A stretch of DNA of 64,000 bases from Prochlorococcus sp. AG-402-G19. Lineage in GTDB: Bacteria > Cyanobacteriota > Cyanobacteriia > PCC-6307 > Cyanobiaceae. Below the pieces are notes generated by a model. It saw only the letters and a program-made list of their open reading frames with translations. It made no database searches and was not told the origin of the DNA. Of this stretch, positions 9,949-19,466 are shown piece after piece. The stretch is taken from the NCBI GenBank assembly GCA_003279455.1, contig QCHU01000004.1, positions 1 through 64,000 of the forward strand. Direction: 5' to 3'. The first letter of the stretch is position 1. Every line of letters starts with the position of its first letter. Position numbers and translations under genes: made by a program.

Positions 9949-10803
9949 TCATGTAAATACAGCCGTTCTACCTCTATAAACAATCACTTGTCGTCTTAAA
10001 TGTAATCTTAAAGCTCTTGCTAAAGCGACTCGCTCCAGATCTCGACCCTTTCTTATTAAATCTGATACTTCATCGCGGTGACTCACATTAGATATAGTCT
10101 GTTCAATAATGGGACCAGCATCGAGATCCCTAGTGACATAATGGGCTGTTGCACCAATTAATTTTACTCCTCTTTCCCAAGCCTGATGATATGGTTGAGC
10201 ACCTTTAAAAGCAGGAAGAAAAGAATGATGAATATTGATGAAATGAGGAAACTTCTCTAAAAATGAACTACTTAAAATCTGCATATATTTGGCCAAAACC
10301 CCTAAATCAATTTTATATTCGTTTAATAAATCTAGAATTTTACTTTCTGAATCCGCTTTATTATTTTTGTCTACTTTTATAAGCTTAAAAGGAATAGAAA
10401 AACTTGAGCAAAGTTCCTCTAAATCCCTATGATTTGAGATAACTAAAGGAACATTCATACATAATTCGCCTGCCTTAACTCTCCATAAAAGATCAACCAA
10501 GCAGTGACTCTGCTTACTAACAAATATTGCAACATTGGGAAAATCATCAGAAAAACTCAATACGGCTTTTCCATTCAATCTCTGCTCAAGTAAAATTACT
10601 TCAGAATTTATTTCATTTTTATCAAGGAGAAATCCATCTAAATCCCACTCTATACGACTGAGAAACAATTTTGCATCTGCATCTGTATGGTGATCAGCAT
10701 GTCTAATATTCCCATTTTTACTTGCTATCCAAGTTGATAAATCACTTACAAGCCCAGGCTTATCAGGACAAATGAACTGCAAGATAACTGTTTTAATGCT
10801 CAC
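9949..10803 (-). CDS. purU: Formyltetrahydrofolate deformylase
   Basis: Hydrolyses 10-formyltetrahydrofolate to formate and tetrahydrofolate, balancing one-carbon units and supplying formate for purine synthesis. The N-terminal ACT domain (about residues 5-85, FICPDKPGLVSDLS) is followed by a formyltransferase-fold domain. NIHHSFLPAFKGAQPY contains the conserved Asn-His, and AHYVTRDLDAGPIIEQ the conserved Asp. At 284 residues it is family length. The start is GTG at 10803. It is divergent from the FAD oxidoreductase gene across 74 bp. Confidence 0.95.
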   Translation of the reverse strand: MSIKTVILQFICPDKPGLVSDLSTWIASKNGNIRHADHHTDADAKLFLSRIEWDLDGFLLDKNEINSEVILLEQRLNGKAVLSFSDDFPNVAIFVSKQSHCLVDLLWRVKAGELCMNVPLVISNHRDLEELCSSFSIPFKLIKVDKNNKADSESKILDLLNEYKIDLGVLAKYMQILSSSFLEKFPHFINIHHSFLPAFKGAQPYHQAWERGVKLIGATAHYVTRDLDAGPIIEQTISNVSHRDEVSDLIRKGRDLERVALARALRLHLRRQVIVYRGRTAVFT

Positions 10804-10877
10804 TAAAGCGATATCCTTAAACTATTCTCTTTTTTAGACCACTCATTGCAAATTAACAAGCTGATTTCAAAACATCT

Positions 10878-11990
10878 ATGCAAACGAATAGCCATAAAAC
10901 AGACATAAAGCAAACCGAAATTTCAATTATTGGTTGTGGGATAGCAGGAATTACAACTGCGTTTTATCTTGGGAAAAAAGGTTATAAAGTAAATTTAATC
11001 GACCCAATTGTAAATTCAGAAATAAATAATTTAAATCCCTTGAATGGAACACAAGCTAGTTTAGGTGTTCTAATGGGAAATATCTACAAAAAATCAAAAG
11101 GAAGAGCTTTCTCACTTAGAAATAAAAGTATGAAATTATGGAAAGAATGGCTTACTGAAATAAACTATTCTGAGTTCAATTTAATATTTGAAAAACCATT
11201 AATTAAATTAGCAAGTTCTGAAAAAGAATATCAATCAATGATTGATTTAATAAAAAATAAAAAGGATTTCGGAATTGAACTTTTAGACAAAAATTCTTTA
11301 GAATTTTGGAATTATACATTTGAAACAAAGTTAATAGGAGGATTAATATCTCATGAAGATGGTCGATTAAATCCCATAGAATTAATAAAAGTATTAATGC
11401 ATAGTCTTGATCAAATCAAAATAAATAAAATAGACAATAATGTTGTTCAAATAAATAAAAATAATAAGTTACATGAAAAAAGATGGAATATAAATCTAGG
11501 AAATAATAAATATATTAATCAAGATTTTATCGTACTTTGCTCAGCATTAAGTACTCAAAAACTACTAGAACCATTAGGTCATAAAATATTTTTAGAGCCA
11601 ATATTAGGACAAGTTATTGAATTAGAATTAGAAGATAAAACAACTAATTGGAAAAATTGGCCTGGAATATTAAATTATCAATCTATAAACTTTATACACA
11701 ATAGAGCCAATAATCTACTGATAGGAGCAACTGTAGAACGTGGCACTAGTCCAAGCCGACTTGAAAAACAAGTAATGTTAAAAATAAACAATACTGCTCC
11801 AAAATGGATCAGAAATGCAAGAGTCTGCCATGAATGGAGTGGCATAAGAGCTAGACCAACAAATGAACCTAGTCCATTAATAAAAGAATTAGAAGCTGGA
11901 TTATTAATTAATACAGGACATTATAGAAACGGTATTTTATTAGCTCCTGCATGCGCTGAATGGATTGGCCTTAAAATAGAGAACCAGTAA
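10878..11990 (+). CDS. FAD-dependent amino-acid oxidase-like protein (ThiO/DadA family)
   Basis: A flavoprotein of 370 residues with an N-terminal Rossmann motif (IIGCGIAGITTAFYLG, FAD-binding GxGxxG) and a C-terminal GHYRNGILLAPA, which closely resembles glycine oxidase ThiO and related D-amino-acid oxidases. ThiO makes iminoglycine for the thiazole of thiamine; another oxidative deamination is equally possible. No thiG or thiS lies beside it, although thiL is elsewhere in the window. The gene is rich in AAT/AAA codons. Confidence is high for the fold and modest for the substrate. Confidence 0.8.
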   Translation: MQTNSHKTDIKQTEISIIGCGIAGITTAFYLGKKGYKVNLIDPIVNSEINNLNPLNGTQASLGVLMGNIYKKSKGRAFSLRNKSMKLWKEWLTEINYSEFNLIFEKPLIKLASSEKEYQSMIDLIKNKKDFGIELLDKNSLEFWNYTFETKLIGGLISHEDGRLNPIELIKVLMHSLDQIKINKIDNNVVQINKNNKLHEKRWNINLGNNKYINQDFIVLCSALSTQKLLEPLGHKIFLEPILGQVIELELEDKTTNWKNWPGILNYQSINFIHNRANNLLIGATVERGTSPSRLEKQVMLKINNTAPKWIRNARVCHEWSGIRARPTNEPSPLIKELEAGLLINTGHYRNGILLAPACAEWIGLKIENQ

Positions 11991-11997
11991 AAATTAG

Positions 11998-13887
11998 TTA
12001 TTTTGTTTCGGTAAAGTCGGCGTCAATAACATCATCTCCATCGGGCTTACTATCAGTGTTTGAATCCGCAGCTTGTGAAGCAGCATTTGCTTGTTGATAT
12101 ACAGAAGCTCCTAATGAATACAATTCCTGTTGAACCTCCTCTACTAAAGACTTCATGGCTTCATAATCATCTTTTTCAATAGCTTCTTTTAGTTTGACTC
12201 GTTTCTCTTCAACTTTTGTTTTTGCTTCTTCATCAACTTTATCGCCAAGCTCACCTATTTGTTTTTCAGCTTGATAAACAAGAGTTTCAGCCTGATTTTT
12301 AATATCAATTTTGTCGCGCTTTTCTTTATCAGCAGAAGCATTCATTTCAGCATCTTTAACCATTTTTTCAACTTCGTTGTCCGACAAAGTTGATGCACCA
12401 GTAATTGAAATGCTTTGCTCTTTGCCGCTACCTTTATCTTTTGCGGTAACGCTTAGAATTCCATTGGCATCAATATCAAAAGTCACTTCGATTTGAGGTA
12501 CACCTCTGGGAGCAGGAGGAATTCCATCTAAACGAAAAGTTCCAAGACTTTTGTTGTCAGAAGCCATTTCACGTTCGCCTTGTAAAACGTGAATTTCTAC
12601 ATTCGTTTGACCATCAACTGCAGTTGAATATGTTTCGGCTTTTTTAGTGGGGACAGTGGTGTTTCTTGAAATCATTTTTGTCATCACCCCACCCAAAGTT
12701 TCAACTCCAAGAGACAAAGGAGTTACGTCAAGAAGCAAAATGTCTTTAACTTCACCAGCAAGAACTCCACCCTGAATTGCTGCTCCAACAGCTACAACTT
12801 CATCTGGATTAACTGTTTGATTTGGGTCTTTAGTAGTGACTCTTTTTACCAACTCTTTAACAGCTGGCATTCGAGTAGAACCTCCAACCATAACAATCTC
12901 ATCTATTTCTCCAGTAGATAATTTTGCGTCTTTCAAAGCTTGTTCAACTGGAACCCTACACCGATCGATAAGATTTGCTGCTAACTCTTCAAACTTGCCT
13001 CTTGTGAGTGTCAAATCTAGATGTTTAGGACCTTCAGGTGTAGCTGTGATAAATGGAAGATTTATTTCGCTTTGTGTAGCATTTGATAATTCTATTTTGG
13101 CCTTTTCAGCTGCTTCAGTTAAACGTTGAAGGGCTTGCTTGTCCTGTCGTAAATCAATACCTTCATTACTCTTGAATGTTGAGGCTAAGTGGTCAACTAT
13201 TGCACGATCAAAATCATCTCCACCCAAATGAGTATCTCCAGAAGTAGAGAGAACTTCAAATACTCCGTCACCAACCTCTAAAACAGACACATCGAAAGTT
13301 CCACCACCTAAATCAAAAACTAATATCCTTTCATTGCTTTTTTTATCCAAACCATATGCTAATGCTGCAGCAGTTGGCTCGTTAATAATTCTAAGAACCT
13401 CCAAGCCTGCAATCTTTCCTGCATCTTTCGTTGCTTGTCGCTGTGAATCATTAAAATACGCTGGAACAGTAATTACAGCTTGAGTGACTGTTTCACCTAA
13501 ATATTTCCCAGCATCCTCGGAAAGTTTTCTTAAAACTTGAGCACTAACCTCCTCAGGAGAAAACTGCTTATCAAGTATTGGACATTTTAACTTTACGTTT
13601 GAACCTGCTTTTTCAACTCCATAACTAACTTCTTTGGATTCATCATTTACTTCATCTACTCTTCGTCCTACAAATCTCTTGGAGGAATAAAAAGTATTTT
13701 CTGGGTTCATTACTGCTTGGCGCTTCGCAATTTGTCCAACCAATTGATCTTGGTTTTTTGTATAAGCAACCACTGATGGAGTAGTTCTAAAACCCTCAGC
13801 ATTTGCGATTACAGTGGGCTTACCCCCCTCCATTACAGCAACACAACTATTTGTAGTTCCAAGATCGATGCCAACAACCTTCCCCAT
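11998..13887 (-). CDS. dnaK: Molecular chaperone DnaK (Hsp70)
   Basis: ATP-driven chaperone of 629 residues. The nucleotide-binding domain begins [17 protein letters not shown] and carries [28 protein letters not shown] and [13 protein letters not shown]. The linker is [13 protein letters not shown], and the substrate-binding domain and lid end in [12 protein letters not shown], similar to the EEVD-like DnaK tail. Cyanobacteria have several dnaK paralogues; the short tail and length fit the main stress-responsive DnaK2 type, an inference. An AAGGAG Shine-Dalgarno lies about 10 nt before the ATG. The partner genes grpE and dnaJ are at 48.8-50.7 kb, not adjacent. Confidence 0.96.
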   Translation of the reverse strand: MGKVVGIDLGTTNSCVAVMEGGKPTVIANAEGFRTTPSVVAYTKNQDQLVGQIAKRQAVMNPENTFYSSKRFVGRRVDEVNDESKEVSYGVEKAGSNVKLKCPILDKQFSPEEVSAQVLRKLSEDAGKYLGETVTQAVITVPAYFNDSQRQATKDAGKIAGLEVLRIINEPTAAALAYGLDKKSNERILVFDLGGGTFDVSVLEVGDGVFEVLSTSGDTHLGGDDFDRAIVDHLASTFKSNEGIDLRQDKQALQRLTEAAEKAKIELSNATQSEINLPFITATPEGPKHLDLTLTRGKFEELAANLIDRCRVPVEQALKDAKLSTGEIDEIVMVGGSTRMPAVKELVKRVTTKDPNQTVNPDEVVAVGAAIQGGVLAGEVKDILLLDVTPLSLGVETLGGVMTKMISRNTTVPTKKAETYSTAVDGQTNVEIHVLQGEREMASDNKSLGTFRLDGIPPAPRGVPQIEVTFDIDANGILSVTAKDKGSGKEQSISITGASTLSDNEVEKMVKDAEMNASADKEKRDKIDIKNQAETLVYQAEKQIGELGDKVDEEAKTKVEEKRVKLKEAIEKDDYEAMKSLVEEVQQELYSLGASVYQQANAASQAADSNTDSKPDGDDVIDADFTETK

Positions 13888-14006
13888 GGGTGATTAACTC
13901 CTTTAATTTCTTTCTTTAAGCATCATCCTCGTCAGTGAAACCTATTTGAGGCGAGGCGTGGTTCCCGAACAGTCTCTTGGAAATTTCAAATCAACTTCTT
14001 AACGAA

Positions 14007-14894
14007 ATGATTGCTATCACTGGAAAAACTAAACTGGTAGGACTTCTTGGACAACCAGTTAATCACTCTCTTTCTCCGATTATGCACAATGCCGCATATG
14101 AAGAAATGGGACTTGATTGGTGTTATTTAGCATTTCCTTGCGATAAAAAAAATATAGAGAATGTAACAACAGCCTTAAGAAATGTAGATTGCAAAGGATT
14201 AAATGTAACTATTCCACATAAGCAAGAAGTTCTTAAATCTTGCAATAAATTAACCAAAATTGCAAATGATATACAAGCAGTTAATACACTAATACCAGAA
14301 AAAAATAATCAATGGATAGGTGCAAACACTGATGTAGAGGGATTCTTAGTACCATTAAAAAGTCATAATTTAATGAATAAAAATGTAGTTGTTATAGGTT
14401 GCGGAGGCAGCGCAAGAGCAGTAGTTATGGGATTAAATTGTTTAAATGTTAAAAACATAACAATAATTGGTAGAAACGAAAATTCATTAGATATCTTTGT
14501 AAAAAACATGAAAAATTTATTATCTGAGAACGATATATCAATTGAAGCTATTAATAATAGAGACATAAATATTACATCACATATTGAAGAAGCAGATTTA
14601 ATTATTAATACGACTCCAATCGGAATGAATAATCTAGACACTGAAAAAAACAACATTCCACTAGGTAATCAAATATGGGATAACCTCTCTAACAAAACTA
14701 TTCTTTACGATTTAATCTACACTCCAAGACCAACAAATTGGTTAAAACTTGGGAAGAAAAAAAATTGTTTCACAATTGATGGTCTGGATATGCTGGTAGA
14801 ACAAGGTGCTTTATCAATAAAACTTTGGAGTGGTTTTAGTAACGTACCTACTCAAATAATGAAATCATCTGCAGAAAAACATTTAATCGTTTAA
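14007..14894 (+). CDS. aroE: Shikimate dehydrogenase
   Basis: Reduces 3-dehydroshikimate to shikimate with NADPH. Motifs are GQPVNHSLSPIMHNAA (substrate serines), NVTIPHKQEV (catalytic Lys), VIGCGGSARAVV (NADP-binding loop) and DGLDMLVEQGA at the C-terminus. The frame extends upstream to a TTG at 13977 (305 residues), but the ATG at 14007 gives 295 residues starting MIAITGKTK, closer to the usual AroE N-terminus, so I chose it. It diverges from dnaK and is 17-23 bp upstream of the Tic20-like gene. Confidence 0.94.
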   Translation: MIAITGKTKLVGLLGQPVNHSLSPIMHNAAYEEMGLDWCYLAFPCDKKNIENVTTALRNVDCKGLNVTIPHKQEVLKSCNKLTKIANDIQAVNTLIPEKNNQWIGANTDVEGFLVPLKSHNLMNKNVVVIGCGGSARAVVMGLNCLNVKNITIIGRNENSLDIFVKNMKNLLSENDISIEAINNRDINITSHIEEADLIINTTPIGMNNLDTEKNNIPLGNQIWDNLSNKTILYDLIYTPRPTNWLKLGKKKNCFTIDGLDMLVEQGALSIKLWSGFSNVPTQIMKSSAEKHLIV

Positions 14895-14917
14895 TCTAAA
14901 AAAAAATAGAGTTGCTT

Positions 14918-15376
14918 ATGCCTTCACCAGGAGCAAAAATATTAGGAGTTATTCTCTATATGATTCCATGGGCTGATTCTCTTACGTTTGGTAATCATTT
15001 ATATATAAAATATCCTTTTACTCAAATTATTCAAATACCAGCAATTCCTATTATTTTAATAGAAAGATCAATACCTTTTGGAAATTTATTATTATTTTTA
15101 GCTATCTTTATAGGACTAATTAGAAATAGTAAAATATCTTATTTTTTACGTTTTAACGCAATGCAATCATTGCTAATCAATATAGGCATAATCATAGTTA
15201 GTTTTATATTTGAAATTATTTTTAGTCCTTTTTTAAACTCATTAATTATCAGAACCTTCTCTAGTACTTTATTCATTAGTCTTTTTTCAGTGATTATTTA
15301 TTGTGTTTGGTCTTGCACACAAGGAAAGGAACCTGATCTGCCAATAATTAGCGAAGCAACAAAAATGCAATTGTGA
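14918..15376 (+). CDS. Tic20/Ycf60-like membrane protein
   Basis: A 152-residue membrane protein with about four hydrophobic segments. The conserved-looking MPWADSL-like start (ILYMIPWADSLTFG) and YFLRFNAMQSLLINI are features of the Tic20 family; chloroplast Tic20 is part of the inner-envelope protein import channel. The role in cyanobacteria is not settled. I prefer ATG 14918; a TTG two codons upstream (14912) is possible. It follows aroE closely and is probably in the same transcript. Confidence 0.75.
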   Translation: MPSPGAKILGVILYMIPWADSLTFGNHLYIKYPFTQIIQIPAIPIILIERSIPFGNLLLFLAIFIGLIRNSKISYFLRFNAMQSLLINIGIIIVSFIFEIIFSPFLNSLIIRTFSSTLFISLFSVIIYCVWSCTQGKEPDLPIISEATKMQL

Positions 15377-15453
15377 AAAGTTACCACCTCGGTATAAGAT
15401 CATAACTCCGTCGCTCTTTATGAGCCTTTAAGTCCTAGTCGGAAATTCCATCC

Positions 15454-15882
15454 ATGTCACAAAAACCCTATTACGAAACTATGTACATTCTTCGTCCGGA
15501 CATCCCGGAAGAAGAAGTTGATAGCCATCTAAAAAAATATAGTGAAATTCTCGAGAAGTCAGGAACTAAAGTATTAGATAATCAAATGAGAGGCAAAAGA
15601 AGACTTGCTTATCCAATCGCTAAACATAAAGAGGGGATATATGTGCAATTGAGCCATCAAGGCAATGGTCAGCAAGTTGCAACCCTAGAGAAAGCAATGA
15701 GATTAAGTGAAGATGTTATTCGGTACCTCTCAGTTAAACAATTTGGTCCTTTGCCAACTCCAAAATCAACATCAAAAGAAGAGGAAACTGATAAATCTGA
15801 AACAGAAAAAGAAGAAGTAAAACCTATTGAAGAAAAAGCTGAATCCCCAACAAAAGAAGATAAGAAAGAAGAACCCAACTAA
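15454..15882 (+). CDS. rpsF: 30S ribosomal protein S6
   Basis: Small-subunit ribosomal protein that binds with S18 to the 16S rRNA platform. The first 95 or so residues match S6 ([32 protein letters not shown]). After residue 107 comes a 35-residue low-complexity tail of Lys, Glu, Ser and Thr, longer than the E. coli acidic tail. A 77-bp gap separates it from the Tic20-like gene; the stop lies 38 bp from the convergent argG stop. No strong hairpin lies between them. Confidence 0.96.
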   Translation: MSQKPYYETMYILRPDIPEEEVDSHLKKYSEILEKSGTKVLDNQMRGKRRLAYPIAKHKEGIYVQLSHQGNGQQVATLEKAMRLSEDVIRYLSVKQFGPLPTPKSTSKEEETDKSETEKEEVKPIEEKAESPTKEDKKEEPN

Positions 15883-15920
15883 TAAAGATAAGAGATAAAT
15901 AAAATAAAGAATCCTATATT

Positions 15921-17123
15921 TTACTTGTTTATCAAAGACCAAATTCGACTGGGTAATCCCCATATATATATAAATCCTTCAGCAGATTTGTGGTTGAATT
16001 TATCCTCGCTTCCATAAGTAGACATATCTGAAACGTACAAACTGTTTTCTGGCGACTTTCGACCAATAACATCAGCATTACCCTTGAAAAGCCTCATCCT
16101 TACTGTTCCATTTACTTGCTTTTGAGAATGATTAATAAATCCATCTAATGCTTCTTTTAGAGGACTAAACCAGAAACCTTTATAAACTAGATCAGCCCAT
16201 TGCCTTTCCAATCTGAATTTAGTATTTAATAAGTCAGCGGGTAAAGTTAAACTCTCCATTTCTTGATGAGCTTTAATTAATAAAAGCAATCCTGGTGTTT
16301 CATAAATTTCTCGACTTTTGATTCCTACTACTCTGTCTTCAATAATATCCAAACGTCCAAAACCATGTTTTCCTGCAAGGCTATTAGCTTTTTTTATAAG
16401 AGATACTGGATCCATCAATTCTCCATCAATTGCAACTGGATAACCATTTTCAAACAAAATATCGACCATCTCAGGTGTATTAGGTGAATCAGCAATAGAA
16501 GAAGTAATACCAAAGACTTCATCGGATGGCATCTCAAATGGGTCTTCAAGTGGACCTGCTTCAATACTTCTGCCCAAAAGATTCAGATCAATCGAGTAAG
16601 GGGTTTTTTTACTAACAGGAGGAACTATTCCATATTGTTCTCCATAGGCAATCGTTTCTTCGCGGCTCATTCCCCATTCCCTCGCTGGTGTAAGCAATTG
16701 CAAGTCAGGAGCTAAAGCTCCAATTGTCACATCAAAACGAACTTGATCATTACCCTTGCCCGTGCATCCATGAGCGACTCCATCGGCATGTAATTCCCTT
16801 GCAATTTCAACAAGTTTTTTTGCAATTAATGGTCTAGCTAATGCAGTTGAGAGCGGATATTTACCTTGATACAAAGCATTAGACCTAATTGCTGGAAAAG
16901 CAAAATCTTCAATAAAAGGCTTTACTAAGTTGCCGACTATTGACTGTGAAGCTCCTGCTGAAATAGCTTTTTTTTTGATTACATCCAGCTCATCGCCCTG
17001 CCCAAGATCTGCCGCGAAAGCAATTACATGCTCAACTCCATACTCCTTCTTCAAATAAGGAATACAAACACTTGTATCGACTCCTCCTGAATAGGCCAAA
17101 ACAACTTTTTTAGCTATTCCCAT
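15921..17123 (-). CDS. argG: Argininosuccinate synthase
   Basis: Joins citrulline and aspartate with ATP in arginine synthesis. [16 protein letters not shown] near residue 8 is the ATP-pyrophosphatase loop; [15 protein letters not shown] and the C-terminal [12 protein letters not shown] agree with the family. The frame extends 20 codons upstream to 17183, but ATG at 17123 is preceded by AGGAGAG at a good spacing and gives a 400-residue protein beginning [14 protein letters not shown], so I use it. The partner argH is at 45.1 kb, not adjacent. Confidence 0.96.
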   Translation of the reverse strand: MGIAKKVVLAYSGGVDTSVCIPYLKKEYGVEHVIAFAADLGQGDELDVIKKKAISAGASQSIVGNLVKPFIEDFAFPAIRSNALYQGKYPLSTALARPLIAKKLVEIARELHADGVAHGCTGKGNDQVRFDVTIGALAPDLQLLTPAREWGMSREETIAYGEQYGIVPPVSKKTPYSIDLNLLGRSIEAGPLEDPFEMPSDEVFGITSSIADSPNTPEMVDILFENGYPVAIDGELMDPVSLIKKANSLAGKHGFGRLDIIEDRVVGIKSREIYETPGLLLLIKAHQEMESLTLPADLLNTKFRLERQWADLVYKGFWFSPLKEALDGFINHSQKQVNGTVRMRLFKGNADVIGRKSPENSLYVSDMSTYGSEDKFNHKSAEGFIYIWGLPSRIWSLINK

Positions 17124-17253
17124 ACGGTTCTCTCCTATGAGGAATTCAATTCTTCTTATTAAATATAGAGAACTATTGGACAATATTTCTTATTTAGATT
17201 TTCAATGCTGATTCAAATTTTCAAAATCTGAAAATTGCAGAAAGATACACAAT

Positions 17254-17463
17254 TCATTCCCAAGGCTGCTTAATAGATTTTTCTGATTGGCTTTCATACA
17301 AGAATCCTATGAGCCACACTGCAACAAAAGCCAAAGCAGTTAACCCGAAAAAAATAAGTACATAACCTAACCAAGCATCAATATCATGACCAAAAATCAA
17401 TAAATCTTGAACATCATCATTTGAAGAAAAAATAAAAAAAAGAGATGCGAACATTAAAATCAC
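17254..17463 (-). CDS. Small conserved-type membrane protein, unknown function
   Basis: A 69-residue protein with a hydrophobic N-terminus (MILMFASLFFIFSS) and a long second hydrophobic segment (about 30-55) followed by a charged tail. I do not recognise a family. The GTG start at 17463 (ATG at 17454 possible) lies 22 bp downstream of another small membrane-protein gene on the same strand, suggesting a two-gene unit. Coding is supported by length, membrane architecture and compact spacing, but not proven. Confidence 0.6.
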   Translation of the reverse strand: MILMFASLFFIFSSNDDVQDLLIFGHDIDAWLGYVLIFFGLTALAFVAVWLIGFLYESQSEKSIKQPWE

Positions 17464-17485
17464 TTAAAAATTTAATTTAAATTAC

Positions 17486-17683
17486 CTAATTCATTGAAAA
17501 AGATCTCCTGGCCCAAAAATAAATTAAAAGAAAAATAGATGGACCAAAAAGCAAAAACCATACTAAAAAATGATTTATGGAAAAGGGTTGAGGATGAATA
17601 AAACCAGCCGCGCGAAGAGAGATACTTACCAATAAAGCCGCGAGCCAAGCACTAATCATCAGTGTCAGCTTTGAAGTCAGCAT
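17486..17683 (-). CDS. Small two-helix membrane protein, unknown function
   Basis: A 65-residue protein with two hydrophobic helices (about 5-25 and 36-58) linked by a short polar region FIHPQPFSINHF, and ending in basic ARRSFSMN. No family recognised. It starts with ATG 17683, is divergent from the DUF3134-like gene and is followed by a second small membrane-protein gene. Architecture and placement support a real gene. Confidence 0.6.
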   Translation of the reverse strand: MLTSKLTLMISAWLAALLVSISLRAAGFIHPQPFSINHFLVWFLLFGPSIFLLIYFWARRSFSMN

Positions 17684-17741
17684 AAAGATTAGAAAATTAA
17701 TCCATAATGCATTATGTTAATTGATCGATCATAATTCTGAT

Positions 17742-18017
17742 ATGAGCGATCTAGAAAAAATCAATTTATCTGATTTAGACGGTATTAACCCCGCACTAAC
17801 ACGCTATGGCAGGCAAGAGCCTGCCCCTGTCCTACCTCTGCGAGAGGAACCTGATTTATTATCATGGCTAGAAACTAGTGGAAGATTAGTTTCTGATGAA
17901 GATTCGAATGATCAAGAAATCAGCACAGTTGAAGAAGAAGAGCTTTCAGCTTTAATGGGAGAAAAAGAAGACTATAAAGCCGAAGAAGAAACAACAGATG
18001 AAGAGTGGGAAGATTAA
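17742..18017 (+). CDS. DUF3134-like acidic small protein
   Basis: About 91 residues from ATG 17742 (the frame also extends to a TTG at 17721). The segment NPALTRYGRQEPAPVLPLR and then EEPDLLSWL looks like the cyanobacterial DUF3134 family, from memory of that family rather than a search. The C-terminal half is very acidic (many Glu and Asp) and probably disordered. No enzyme motif is visible. It sits 15 bp before mraY, so co-transcription is possible, with no evidence of a functional link. Confidence 0.7.
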   Translation: MSDLEKINLSDLDGINPALTRYGRQEPAPVLPLREEPDLLSWLETSGRLVSDEDSNDQEISTVEEEELSALMGEKEDYKAEEETTDEEWED

Positions 18018-18032
18018 TTTACTTCTTAAGTT

Positions 18033-19148
18033 TTGGAAAAATATATCAAGCCTTTAAATAAAAAGAAAATATCATTTTTTAATAATATTAATTCCCAAAT
18101 ATTGATTTTATTTGGAATAATTACATGTGTATGTTTATTTTCTGATTTATATTTTAAAAATTACTCTTTAACTATTCCTTTTATAATTACAACTTTTGTA
18201 TCATCTCTTATTACTTATATAGGTATTCCTATATTAAAAACAATAAAAATTCAGCAGATAATTAGAGAAGAAGGACCTAAGAAACATTATATAAAGCAAG
18301 GGACTCCTACGATGGGTGGAATTTTTTTTATTCCAATAGCAATCATAATAGCTAATATCTTATATTTTAAAAATCAAGACTATAAAATTATATTAACTTT
18401 GAGCTTACTTATTATATCTTTTATGTTGATTGGCTTAATTGATGACTTAATTAGTTTGAAAAAAAAATTTAATACTGGCTTAACTTCGAATCAAAAATTA
18501 ATTTTTCAATTTTGTATCAGCCTTATTTTTATTATTTTTTGTGCCTCAAATAATCTTCTATCTAGTAATATTCAAATAGCAAATAGAATTGTTGATATAG
18601 GTAATTTACTTTATCCTTTAGGAATATTTGTATTATTAGCAGAAAGCAATTCGACTAATTTAACTGATGGTTTAGATGGCTTATTAAGTGGATGTAGCGC
18701 ATTAATTTTTACAGGTTTAGCTATTACGATTTTAGTAGAGAATCAAGCCAACGCTGAAACCCTTGCTCCTCTTTGCATAGTAATGGCTGGAAGTTCTATG
18801 GGTTTTCTTGTTTTTAATAAACATCCTGCGAAATTATTTATGGGTGATTCAGGGTCATTAGCTATTGGAGCATCGCTTGGCGGTATAGCACTGATATCTA
18901 ATAATCTTTGGTCTCTATTAGTTATGGGAGGAGTACTTGCAGCAGAATCAATCTCAGTAATAACTCAAGTAGGTATTTTTAAAATTTCTAAGAAAATAAA
19001 AGGGAAAGGGCATAAATTATTTTTGATGACTCCAATACATCACCATTTTGAGCTTAAAGGTAACAAAGAAACTCATATTGTGACTAGCTTCTGGTTGGTT
19101 ACATTATTATTAATAATAATCAATCTAGTATTTATCACTAAACCTTAA
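18033..19148 (+). CDS. mraY: Phospho-N-acetylmuramoyl-pentapeptide transferase
   Basis: Transfers phospho-MurNAc-pentapeptide from UDP to undecaprenyl phosphate, making lipid I on the inner face of the membrane. The 371 residues form about ten helices and contain QGTPTMGGI, the paired Asp in LIGLIDDLI, NLTDGLDGL, FMGDSGSLAIGASL and PIHHHFELKG, the metal- and substrate-binding signatures. The start appears to be TTG at 18033; no earlier in-frame ATG gives a better N-terminus. The gene is remote from murB/murC at 52-54 kb. Confidence 0.95.
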   Translation: MEKYIKPLNKKKISFFNNINSQILILFGIITCVCLFSDLYFKNYSLTIPFIITTFVSSLITYIGIPILKTIKIQQIIREEGPKKHYIKQGTPTMGGIFFIPIAIIIANILYFKNQDYKIILTLSLLIISFMLIGLIDDLISLKKKFNTGLTSNQKLIFQFCISLIFIIFCASNNLLSSNIQIANRIVDIGNLLYPLGIFVLLAESNSTNLTDGLDGLLSGCSALIFTGLAITILVENQANAETLAPLCIVMAGSSMGFLVFNKHPAKLFMGDSGSLAIGASLGGIALISNNLWSLLVMGGVLAAESISVITQVGIFKISKKIKGKGHKLFLMTPIHHHFELKGNKETHIVTSFWLVTLLLIIINLVFITKP

Positions 19149-19165
19149 ATCTTCAAATTAAACTG

Positions 19166-19417
19166 ATGACCTATTTTACTTGGAAAGAAGAAGGGTTAAC
19201 AAAGGACTGTGAAACTCTAGATTCTATGGCTGCCAGGTTTGAAGAATCTGCAAGGCTTATGAGAAAAATGTCAGCAGAAGGCTTTAAAGTAGAAAAAAGA
19301 AACAAACAACAAATAATCACTCATATAGATTCAAAAATTTTTAATGACTGGGGCTTCGTTAGTGAAGAGCCACCATTTCAACAACTTACATTAATCCTTG
19401 AAAAAGATATAAAATAA
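19166..19417 (+). CDS. Small hypothetical protein
   Basis: An 83-residue soluble protein starting MTYFTWKEEGLTKDCETLD, predicted mostly helical in the first half (DSMAARFEESARLMRKMSAEG) then mixed with WGFVSEEPPFQQL. No family recognised. It lies 17 bp after mraY on the same strand and ends 49 bp before the convergent sucrose-phosphate synthase gene. Balanced composition and context support a real gene. Confidence 0.65.
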   Translation: MTYFTWKEEGLTKDCETLDSMAARFEESARLMRKMSAEGFKVEKRNKQQIITHIDSKIFNDWGFVSEEPPFQQLTLILEKDIK

Positions 19418-19466
19418 ATTTATTTATGTTTAAAAAAATACTAAAAAAATATAAGAATAGTAAAGG

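Noticed and set aside
14363-14656. Antisense open frame within aroE
   Set aside because: Lies wholly within a well-supported gene in the opposite strand and has no family-like content.
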